Positions 58,058 to 64,000 of a stretch of 64,000 bases of DNA are shown here, one piece after another. Positions within the stretch are counted from its first letter, which is position 1. Each line of letters begins with the position of its first letter. The position numbers and the translations under genes were made by a program. A model generated the notes under the pieces. The model searched no databases. It saw only the letters and a program-made list of their open reading frames with translations, and was not told the origin of the DNA. The stretch is from Streptococcus suis 10581 (GTDB lineage Bacteria; Bacillota; Bacilli; Lactobacillales; Streptococcaceae): the NCBI GenBank assembly GCA_000440235.1, contig ALKQ01000002.1:1-64000 (forward strand). Reading direction: 5' to 3'.

Positions 58058-59788
58058 TTAGGAAAGGTTTGATTTTCTGTAAATAAAGATGTAGTACATC
58101 GACCAGACTAGCCATCCAGTCAAGCTAATCGCGATAACTGGCAATAACCACCACTGTTGCTTGTAGGATAGAATTAGGGTATTTTGCCCCGGTTGGCTGG
58201 TAACTGTTGGCACACCGATAGTGGAAAGAATCATATCTTCTCTATCTAAAACGGTATCATTCAAAACAAGCTGACTATCTTGGTAAACAATAACTGGTAC
58301 CGCAGTTTCTTCTGCTTCTGACGCCGTCCAAGTCACCACCAGCTGATCACCATCAACTTCTTTGGTAAATTCTTGATTTGGTAAAATCACTTGGTCACGA
58401 TAGGTAAAGTAGGTATTATCCGACTCTTCATTGGTGATGTGACCTGTGCTATCTGACAAGTCTGGTACGTAGTCTGGCGTTGATTTCTGAGCAATGTGGA
58501 TAAATTCGCCCAAGTCTTTGGAATGGAAAGAAGCCCGTAACTCTTCCGTTGTACCGTACAGAGTCGTATGAATTCGCTTTTGCAGGAAAGTATCACTGTA
58601 ATAATGCCCGTTGATTTCCTTACAACTCTGATTCCAGAGGAAACCAACCGAAACAAGCAAAGAAGCAAGAGCCACACCTGAAAAGATTTGCTGCAGTTTG
58701 TTAGACAAGCCAGACACCTGGACCCCTACGACTGCCAGTAAAAGAGCATTGGCGTAGAGGAAAAAGCGAAATGGAAATTGAATCAATTCGACAAGTGTAA
58801 TTCCTTTACCTGCAAACAACTGCCAAGGGAAGAGGTTGGTTGACAAGATTAGAAATACTGCGTAGGTCAAAGCAAGACCAGCCAGAACCAGCGATTGTTT
58901 CTTCCAATTTTTCACCAAGAAATAGAGATAGATTCCAAAGAAAATTGGCAATGGATATGGATAGTAGAGAAAGGCCGTTTTTAACCATGTCACCGTATTT
59001 AGGACAAATTTTTTGTTAACAAATGGTGGCACCAAAGTGTTGGTCGTGTTGATATAAATAAGCGGCAACCAGATGTTGATGGTCAGAAGCAAAAAAATTC
59101 CTACCGATAGAGCTACTTGCCCAATAATCTTCATTTTTTGGTCTGATTTCCACCAACCAATAAGGAAGAGTACACCATAGGCAATGACCAAGAACAAGGT
59201 CGATAGCATGTGAACCTGCAACATGAGCCCTACCGCTCCTGCCATGAGGAATATCGGTACTTTTTTAGTCTGTAGGAAACGGACTGCAGGGATTAAACAA
59301 AGCGGAAAGAGAACCACTCCCCAGCTGGTAAATCCTTGGGTCGCCCACCAATACTGAATGGAGTAGGTCGTCACAAAGAAGAGGGACAAGAGAACGGAGT
59401 GAACATACTTGACCTTGACCTCGCGCATGAGCAGGTAGAGGGAGGTGGCACTCAGAGTTCCCAAGAGAAGATTGGATAAAATCTGATAGCGGAACCAGGT
59501 CCCACTTAAAAGAACTAGCGCTCCCTGTAGATAGGCAAAATAAGGCCCATAGAGAGCATTGACAATCCGTCCTGACTGTTGGTAGCCATACAAACTTATG
59601 ATATAGGAGAAATTGCCCTCCTTCATCTGCATAGCCGCATCATAGAAACGATTGTAGTGGAAAATCAAGTCCGCACCTGTCACCATGCCCTTGGTCAGCA
59701 AGTGGGGAACTAATAATAATAAAGAAAAGCCCACAAATAGGCCTAGGGCTACTAAATGGGGATGCTTTTTCAGCATAGTTTTTAACAT
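58058..59788 (-). CDS. Large multi-pass membrane protein (YfhO-like)
   Basis: 576 residues from ATG 59788, which has GAAGG upstream. About 12 transmembrane helices, then a soluble extracellular part (about 415-545) and a final helix. The pattern resembles YfhO/GT-C type glycosyltransferases that decorate lipoteichoic acids. The longer 27-codon extension would run through a terminator hairpin and is rejected. Its operon partner is the sulfatase-family gene. Confidence 0.78.
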   Translation of the reverse strand: MLKTMLKKHPHLVALGLFVGFSLLLLVPHLLTKGMVTGADLIFHYNRFYDAAMQMKEGNFSYIISLYGYQQSGRIVNALYGPYFAYLQGALVLLSGTWFRYQILSNLLLGTLSATSLYLLMREVKVKYVHSVLLSLFFVTTYSIQYWWATQGFTSWGVVLFPLCLIPAVRFLQTKKVPIFLMAGAVGLMLQVHMLSTLFLVIAYGVLFLIGWWKSDQKMKIIGQVALSVGIFLLLTINIWLPLIYINTTNTLVPPFVNKKFVLNTVTWLKTAFLYYPYPLPIFFGIYLYFLVKNWKKQSLVLAGLALTYAVFLILSTNLFPWQLFAGKGITLVELIQFPFRFFLYANALLLAVVGVQVSGLSNKLQQIFSGVALASLLVSVGFLWNQSCKEINGHYYSDTFLQKRIHTTLYGTTEELRASFHSKDLGEFIHIAQKSTPDYVPDLSDSTGHITNEESDNTYFTYRDQVILPNQEFTKEVDGDQLVVTWTASEAEETAVPVIVYQDSQLVLNDTVLDREDMILSTIGVPTVTSQPGQNTLILSYKQQWWLLPVIAISLTGWLVWSMYYIFIYRKSNLS

Positions 59789-59801
59789 ATAGATACCTTC
59801 A

Positions 59802-59864
59802 TAAAAAAAGAGGGAAACCCTCTCTTGTTTTTGTAAATATTCTGCCAATTTGCAGACAATATTT
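59802..59864 (-). promoter_or_regulatory. Structured leader with terminator before the membrane protein gene
   Basis: The leader from about 59879 first forms the hairpin AAATATT(GT)CTGC / GCAG(A)ATATTT (59864-59835), then the terminator stem AGAGGG-AAA-CCCTCT with TTTTTTT (59823-59802). The start codon follows 13 nt later, so read-through must be controlled. This looks like an attenuator. Confidence 0.55.
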
Positions 59865-59885
59865 TTCAAAAGTTAGTCACTTTTC

Positions 59886-59914
59886 AGTATAGCAAGCTTT
59901 CTCCCCACTGTCAA
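59886..59914 (-). promoter_or_regulatory. Promoter of the membrane protein operon
   Basis: TTGACA (59914-59909), 17 bp, TATACT (59891-59886); a near-consensus promoter between ksgA and the downstream gene. Confidence 0.8.
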
Positions 59915-59949
59915 CGAACAAGGAAGGCGGGAAAGTGATTTATCACAAA

Positions 59950-59984
59950 ATAAATATTGATTGCAGATTTCTCCGCAATCAATA
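59950..59984 (-). terminator. ksgA terminator
   Basis: Perfect 10-bp stem TATTGATTGC / GCAATCAATA around 10 nt (59955-59984), followed by TTTATTTTG on the - strand. Confidence 0.8.
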
Positions 59985-59989
59985 CTTGC

Positions 59990-60862
59990 TTATAAACCAA
60001 CTTCCTGGAGGCTGTCAGACAAACGTGCGAAGTCAGCCATAGAAAGTGCTTCTCCACGGACACTGGCTTCCAGCTCTGCCATGCCAAGTGCCTGCATCAG
60101 CTTGTCCTTGACCTCTTCGGACTTGCCGAAATGGTTGGTCAGGTTGTTCCACAGGGTCTTGCGGCGGTGAACAAAGCTGGCCTTGGACACCCGGAAGAAG
60201 AAATCTTCGTCCTTGACACTCACCAAGGGTTGCTCGCGACGGACCATTTTGAGAATGGCGGAGTCCACGTTTGGAGCGGGTACAAAGACGGTGCGAGGCA
60301 CGATGAAGGCCACCTTGGCAGTCATGTAGTACTGGACCGCAATGGACAGGCTGCCATAGGCCTTGGTGTTTGGCTCAGCAGAAATGCGGTCGGCCACCTC
60401 CCGCTGCATCATGACCACAAACTCGCTGAAGGGAATTTTGCTCTCAATCAGGTGCATGAGGATAGGGGTGGTGATGTAGTAGGGCAGGTTGGCCACGACC
60501 TTGATAGGCAGGTCAGGGTTCTTAAAGTTCTGAATCTGGGTCTGCAGGTCAGTCTTCAAGATGTCTTGGTTGACCACGGTCACATTGTCAAAGCGACCCA
60601 AGGTGTCCGCCAAAATCGGAATCAGGCGGTCGTCAATCTCAAAGGCCATGACTTCGGCGGCATTTTCCGCCAAAAACTCGGTCAAGGCCCCGATTCCAGG
60701 ACCGATTTCGATGACATTGACATTCTGGTCAATCTCAGCCGTGTCCACAATTTTCTGTAAAATATTGGTATCGGTCAAAAAGTTCTGACCGAAGGATTTC
60801 TTAAAGGTAAACCCGTGGCGTTCAAGGACGGCACGAGTAACGTTTTTGTCTGCGATTCTCAT
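59990..60862 (-). CDS. rsmA: 16S rRNA dimethyladenosine transferase RsmA/KsgA
   Basis: 290 residues. SAM motif [19 protein letters not shown], target motif [17 protein letters not shown], and C-terminal helical domain ([20 protein letters not shown]). It dimethylates the two adenosines near the 3' end of 16S rRNA. A TPR gene follows upstream at 11 bp. Confidence 0.96.
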   Translation of the reverse strand: MRIADKNVTRAVLERHGFTFKKSFGQNFLTDTNILQKIVDTAEIDQNVNVIEIGPGIGALTEFLAENAAEVMAFEIDDRLIPILADTLGRFDNVTVVNQDILKTDLQTQIQNFKNPDLPIKVVANLPYYITTPILMHLIESKIPFSEFVVMMQREVADRISAEPNTKAYGSLSIAVQYYMTAKVAFIVPRTVFVPAPNVDSAILKMVRREQPLVSVKDEDFFFRVSKASFVHRRKTLWNNLTNHFGKSEEVKDKLMQALGMAELEASVRGEALSMADFARLSDSLQEVGL

Positions 60863-60873
60863 GTGTGTTCTTT

Positions 60874-61506
60874 CTAAATTATTTGATAGGTAGCCATCAA
60901 TTCTCTAACTTCGTTCGCCCCAATATCATCTCCTACTTCCTCAAAAGCAGTAATGGATTGCATGAATGCTTGTTCAGCTAAATCAGTTATTCTGCTTGTA
61001 GCATAGATTTCCCCCAAACCTCGATAGGCACAAGCTTGGGCAATGAGGTCATCTGTCATTAAAGCATTCTCTAAACTTCGTTTCATGAAATACAGAGCAG
61101 AGTCTAGCTCTCCTAGTTGTAATCGTAAATAACCTTGTTCATACTCATTAACCGACCATTTCAATTTGTCTTCTGAAAAATCAGTTTCTAGCAACGTAGC
61201 CTCTTCCTCGATTAACTCCAAAGCCTTCTTAAAGTTGCCTTGACTCCGATAGACCATGGCTAGCTGATGTAGTCCAATATGTTCTTGTTCAGCGTTCTGT
61301 TCCTTTCGAGCTAATTGAACATAGCCTTGGCAGGCTAGTAAGGCTTTATCGAAGTTTTGTTCGTCAAGATAAAGGTAAGCAAATAAATTGAGACCAGCAT
61401 AATCCAAACAAGTTTCAACTTGATACTCTTTCTCAAGTAACTGCTTAGCCTCTACCACCTTCCCTTCAAAAAAATACTCCCATGCCTTGTCTATAGTATT
61501 ACTCAT
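60874..61506 (-). CDS. Tetratricopeptide repeat protein
   Basis: 210 residues from ATG 61506 (AGGAG upstream). Repeated helical pairs such as [39 protein letters not shown] and [20 protein letters not shown] show TPR units. Function unknown. It lies 11 bp before ksgA, so they may share an mRNA. Confidence 0.7.
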   Translation of the reverse strand: MSNTIDKAWEYFFEGKVVEAKQLLEKEYQVETCLDYAGLNLFAYLYLDEQNFDKALLACQGYVQLARKEQNAEQEHIGLHQLAMVYRSQGNFKKALELIEEEATLLETDFSEDKLKWSVNEYEQGYLRLQLGELDSALYFMKRSLENALMTDDLIAQACAYRGLGEIYATSRITDLAEQAFMQSITAFEEVGDDIGANEVRELMATYQII

Positions 61507-61591
61507 ATACATCTCCTATCGTATCTTCACATTATTCTGAGTTCATAATCTTGATTTTACCAACGGTTACTAGATAGGCTCCATTCTATCC

Positions 61592-61849
61592 TCACCCATA
61601 ATGGTCCTTTAGCGACAGGATGCACAACCGATCGGATTCCACCATATATATCAGCCGATTTTCGGCATCAATTCTCCGAGACCAGGCCCCTTGATAGTCA
61701 TATTTCAAAGGTTCTGGCTTGGCAATTCCTTCAAAAGGATGTCGTTGCATATCCTTGATAATCTTATTGATTCTCTTCAGTGTTTTCTTATCCTGACCCT
61801 GCCAATAAAGATAGTCTTCCCAGGCATCCTCTGTGAAATGAATTCCCAT
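61592..61849 (-). CDS. yoeB: YoeB-family toxin
   Basis: 85 residues. GIHFTEDAWEDYLYWQGQDK, KKTLKRINKIIKDMQRHPFEG and the C-terminal ILSLKDHYG are hallmarks of Txe/YoeB, a ribosome-dependent mRNA cutter. The antitoxin ends 1 bp upstream. Confidence 0.93.
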   Translation of the reverse strand: MGIHFTEDAWEDYLYWQGQDKKTLKRINKIIKDMQRHPFEGIAKPEPLKYDYQGAWSRRIDAENRLIYMVESDRLCILSLKDHYG

Positions 61850-61850
61850 G

Positions 61851-62111
61851 CTAGTCAGCCTCTATCAGGTTTCGTTCTTGGGTTTGTCCCGCTTTGACTT
61901 GAGCCATACCACGCAAGACTTTCTGAGATAGGTAGGCGTTCCGAGCAACAGCAAGGGTTTCTTGTAAACTATCCCACTCACTCTTTGAGAGTACAACAAT
62001 ATCTTCCTCTGGATTTTTATTAACCACGACCAAAGGCTCAAACTCGTCATTAACCTTTTTCATATAGTCCTTTAAGTGGTTTCGAAAATGGGAATATACA
62101 ATAGCTTCCAT
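61851..62111 (-). CDS. yefM: YefM-family antitoxin
   Basis: 86 residues from ATG 62111 (GAGAGGTATT upstream). N-terminal DNA-binding MEAIVYSHFRNHLKDYMKKV, basic DEFEPLVVV region and acidic end (NLIEAD). Pairs with the YoeB toxin. A clear promoter lies upstream. Confidence 0.92.
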   Translation of the reverse strand: MEAIVYSHFRNHLKDYMKKVNDEFEPLVVVNKNPEEDIVVLSKSEWDSLQETLAVARNAYLSQKVLRGMAQVKAGQTQERNLIEAD

Positions 62112-62140
62112 AAGCAATACCTCTCATCATTTCTAGGCTT

Positions 62141-62169
62141 ACTATAGCATAGAAAAAAAGAGTTGTCAA
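62141..62169 (-). promoter_or_regulatory. Promoter of yefM-yoeB
   Basis: TTGACA (62169-62164), 17 bp, TATAGT (62146-62141). The inverted repeat GAGTTGT / ACAACTC (62160-62184) overlaps its upstream part and may be an operator. Confidence 0.75.
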
Positions 62170-62325
62170 ACTTATTGTACAACTCTTCATCAATTCTTAT
62201 GCGTGTTTCTCATTTTTTACCTTTTATTTTAAAAAAGCGGAACAAAATACTTGTTGTTTTCCGAATTAATCTAGTGTAGGGAAGTTCCGAAGGCGGGACG
62301 GAAATCTGATGCAGGAGGTGAGGCC

Positions 62326-62370
62326 ATGGCACAACTCCTTAGAAAGGTGACCGTCGATGTCAGTTTATGA
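62326..62370 (+). CDS. 14-codon leader overlapping a type I toxin gene
   Basis: ATG 62326 has the strong site AGGAGGTGAGG. It encodes MAQLLRKVTVDVSL and stops at 62368-62370, 14 bp inside the toxin gene, in another frame. Translation of this leader may expose or block the toxin start. It could also just be an unused frame. Confidence 0.45.
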   Translation: MAQLLRKVTVDVSL

Positions 62371-62440
62371 GGCAATTGAGCTAATGATAAACTTTGGCAT
62401 TCTTTTACTGGCTATTTTAACATTTCAACGAAAAAAATAA
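62357..62440 (+). CDS. Type I toxin, holin-like (27 aa)
   Basis: MSVYEAIELMINFGILLLAI followed by LTFQRKK: a single membrane helix with a basic end, the pattern of holin-like / Hol-Tox type I toxins. It depolarises the membrane when overexpressed. Ribosome site AAAGGTG. The opposing RNA on the - strand is the likely antitoxin. A promoter for it on the + strand was not clearly found. Confidence 0.75.
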   Translation: MSVYEAIELMINFGILLLAILTFQRKK

Positions 62441-62494
62441 ACAGTAAAACCGCACTTCCAACTTTGACAGGTCTGTAAGTAGCGGTTTTTCTGT
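62441..62494. terminator. Shared bidirectional terminator of toxin mRNA and antitoxin RNA
   Basis: AAAACCGC.ACTT pairs with AAGT.GCGGTTTT, extended by ACAG/CTGT. T-runs occur on both sides, so both convergent transcripts end here. Confidence 0.8.
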
Positions 62495-62563
62495 TATCTA
62501 CAAATCCGTCCCGTCTTTAAAACGGTCCTATGGGTCATCAGGTGAAAACTTGGTGACCTTTCT
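62445..62563 (-). ncRNA. Candidate RNA antitoxin
   Basis: No open reading frame. A near-perfect promoter (TTGACA 62598-62593, 17 bp, TACAAT 62575-62570) starts a transcript near 62563. It would run 110-120 nt to the shared terminator, overlapping the 3' end of the toxin mRNA. The word GGTGACC occurs both near the toxin start (+ strand) and at 62552-62558, giving a second pairing region. Confidence 0.65.
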
Positions 62564-62569
62564 GTTTTT

Positions 62570-62598
62570 ATTGTAGGCTTTTTAAGTGAGATTGTCAA
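62570..62598 (-). promoter_or_regulatory. Promoter of the candidate RNA antitoxin
   Basis: TTGACA at 62598-62593, spacer 17 bp, TACAAT at 62575-62570. It reads away from the Nudix gene. Confidence 0.8.
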
Positions 62599-62625
62599 GT
62601 CAATCGGCAGTTTGCTTCGCTAAAC

Positions 62626-63081
62626 TCACTTATTCTCCACCTTCCATTCTCCGTCTTCAAACCAGTAAAAATTCTCCGTCAGCTGTGGCTGTTCAAAGAT
62701 TTCCAACATAGCTTCAAAACCGTCTGCCAGCTGAACATTCTTCAGGTCCGCACGGTCAATCCAGAAGATATCTCCCTCATCCGAGGATTGGAGAACTCCT
62801 GAAAACTGACTGGTTTTATAGCAAAATACCAAATAGCGATAGTGGTCAGTAGGATCCGTCCAGTTTTGAATACCACAGAGTTCGAGAGTGGATACAGTTA
62901 AACCCGTTTCTTCCTTGACCTCACGAATGACGGAGGAAATAATACTCTCTCCACATTCGACATGACCCCCAGGAAAAGTCACACCAGGCCACTTGACTGA
63001 CTTCCTATTCTGGACCAATACCTGCTGACCGTCTGTAATCATACACATATTGGTTAGGATGACTTGCTCTGTTCTACTCAT
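62626..63081 (-). CDS. Nudix hydrolase (MutT/MutX type)
   Basis: 151 residues. Nudix box GGHVECGESIISSVIREVKEETGL (read by parts). Related to streptococcal MutX 8-oxo-dGTP hydrolases, with LELCGIQNWTDPTDHYRYLV. It cleans oxidised nucleotides or another nucleotide diphosphate; substrate not certain. Confidence 0.85.
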   Translation of the reverse strand: MSRTEQVILTNMCMITDGQQVLVQNRKSVKWPGVTFPGGHVECGESIISSVIREVKEETGLTVSTLELCGIQNWTDPTDHYRYLVFCYKTSQFSGVLQSSDEGDIFWIDRADLKNVQLADGFEAMLEIFEQPQLTENFYWFEDGEWKVENK

Positions 63082-63087
63082 ACTCTC

Positions 63088-63417
63088 TCACTTCAACAAC
63101 TTCACATAATCACTCTTGGTCGCAAAAAGGTGACCAACTCGAACTTCATTTTCTACCACGCGATAGAGGGCGATGTAGTCTTTTCCAATAACGTAACCTC
63201 GGGTTAGATGTGGCGGGTCTATCTGCTTACCAAAACGGTTATCGGCATTAAAGCCACGTTCAGGAAAAATTTGCAAACTCTCCAATGCTTCAACAATCAT
63301 CCCAATTCGTCTTTTGGCAATTTCTTCTGAGAACTGTTCCGAGAAATAGGCGTAAATAGCTGCCAATTCCTTCTCCACTGCTGGAGCAAGTATCACTGAA
63401 TATGACTCAAATTCCAT
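63088..63417 (-). CDS. RelE/ParE-family toxin (second locus)
   Basis: 109 residues from ATG 63417 (GAGAAGT upstream; GTG 63432 is an alternative). LAPAVEKELAAIYAYFSEQF and VGHLFATKSDYVKLLK mark the family. It overlaps the antitoxin gene. Confidence 0.83.
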   Translation of the reverse strand: MEFESYSVILAPAVEKELAAIYAYFSEQFSEEIAKRRIGMIVEALESLQIFPERGFNADNRFGKQIDPPHLTRGYVIGKDYIALYRVVENEVRVGHLFATKSDYVKLLK

Positions 63418-63694
63418 ACTTCTCTTTGACACTTTCTAGGCTGATCCCTTGACCTGCCTCAATCGCCTGTTGGTTTTCCTGGATTTCCTTCTGTAACTGT
63501 AAAAACAACTCTTCTCTTTCCAACTCTTCTTCAGTCAGAATTGGCAACTCATTTTTTACAGCGATGTTTTGTAAAAAGAGGTTAAAACCAGCAGTCAAAT
63601 CCAACTGGTTCATAGCAAATATTTCCTTGGCTTTTTCCAAAAGTCTGGAGTCAGTTTTGAAATTTACTTGGGCATCTTTTTTTATAGTTATCAA
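63407..63694 (-). CDS. RelB/DinJ-type antitoxin (second locus)
   Basis: 95 residues from TTG 63694 (GGAGG nine nt upstream). MITIKKDAQVNFKTDSRLLE, FAMNQLDLTAGFNLFLQNIA and an acidic end ending YGI. DinJ-like. The TTG start is unusual but fits the binding site. Confidence 0.82.
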   Translation of the reverse strand: MITIKKDAQVNFKTDSRLLEKAKEIFAMNQLDLTAGFNLFLQNIAVKNELPILTEEELEREELFLQLQKEIQENQQAIEAGQGISLESVKEKYGI

Positions 63695-63791
63695 TCTAGT
63701 CCACCTCCTAGTTTTCTATATTGTAACATGAATATATCTCTGTAGCAATCTTCAAAAAAGCAGAAATAGTAACATTTCCGCTCTAGATTGT

Positions 63792-64000
63792 CTATCTCCC
63801 CAAATCATCAAAATAATAGAGATTCAAAAATTCTTCCTCAGTAACTGGACGTTCAAAATTGTAAAACCAGCGATAGACTTCCACGGCTGATCCATCAAAC
63901 TCTATCCTGTCGTCCATTTCTTGCACACCGGCAATATGAAACACACGGCTCTGCTTCCAAATCCCATCCGCATTGACATAGCCATCTTCAACTAAACCAC
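63792..64000 (-). CDS. Unidentified protein, 3' end only
   Basis: A frame open to the right edge, ending at TAG 63794-63792. The last 69 codons include GLVEDGYVNADGIWKQSRVF, DDRIEFDGSAVEVYRWFYNF and LNLYYFDDLGR. No family recognised. The gene starts outside the window. Confidence 0.65.
   Translation of the reverse strand, partial: GLVEDGYVNADGIWKQSRVFHIAGVQEMDDRIEFDGSAVEVYRWFYNFERPVTEEEFLNLYYFDDLGR

Noticed and set aside
60131..60760. 209-codon + strand frame
   Set aside because: Antisense to rsmA; the conserved gene explains the open frame.

Overview
The window is a Gram-positive, low-GC chromosome segment whose core genes (nusG-secE-rpmG-pbp2A, purR, yhaM, rmuC, thiN, rpe, rsgA, ksgA, an LPXTG surface protein, an Rgg regulator) are streptococcal in content and order. 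Streptococcus suis is the most likely species; this is inferred from gene content and protein character, not from a search.

Positions 196-36261 are a temperate siphophage of about 36 kb integrated into the 3' end of a tRNA-Cys gene. The tRNA stays whole at the left end, and an 80-bp att repeat that includes the tRNA tail and its terminator lies at both ends. Almost all phage genes run leftwards. From right to left they are: integrase and lysogeny genes on the + strand (int, HIRAN membrane protein, immA, cI); cro; a replication block with a DnaD-like initiator, ParB-like protein, two DNA methyltransferases and SSB; a MazEF-type module on the + strand; an ArpU late regulator with 11-bp repeats in front of a late promoter; a small tyrosine recombinase; HNH nuclease; portal; a MuF head protein carrying a predicted toxin domain, with a candidate immunity gene; terminase; scaffold, capsid and connectors; tail genes with a programmed -1 frameshift; tail fibre; holin and endolysin. 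Beyond the lysin is a + strand mini-operon of three tiny genes with its own promoter, the usual place for lysogenic conversion genes. Two phage genes are visibly broken: an HTH gene by a stop codon and a DUF1642 gene by a 4-bp duplication.

Positions 36388-49005 are core chromosome: transcription and translocation genes, a penicillin-binding protein, ferredoxin-NADP reductase, a pseudouridine synthase, purR, and a tight leftward operon from rsgA to a kinase-fold protein. It ends at an LPXTG protein with a long Pro-Gln repeat region.

Positions 49006-64000 are accessory-rich. They hold a serine recombinase with two 28-bp palindromic sites next to the LPXTG gene promoter; tRNA-Leu; an Rgg regulator divergent from a 31-codon short hydrophobic pheromone gene and upstream of a two-subunit ABC exporter; a BOX-like repeat placed 2 bp after the pheromone stop codon; an LTA-synthase-like sulfatase and a large membrane protein behind a structured leader; ksgA; and four small toxin-antitoxin loci (two RelBE-type, one YefM-YoeB, one type I holin-like toxin with an opposing small RNA). 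The right edge cuts an unidentified leftward gene.
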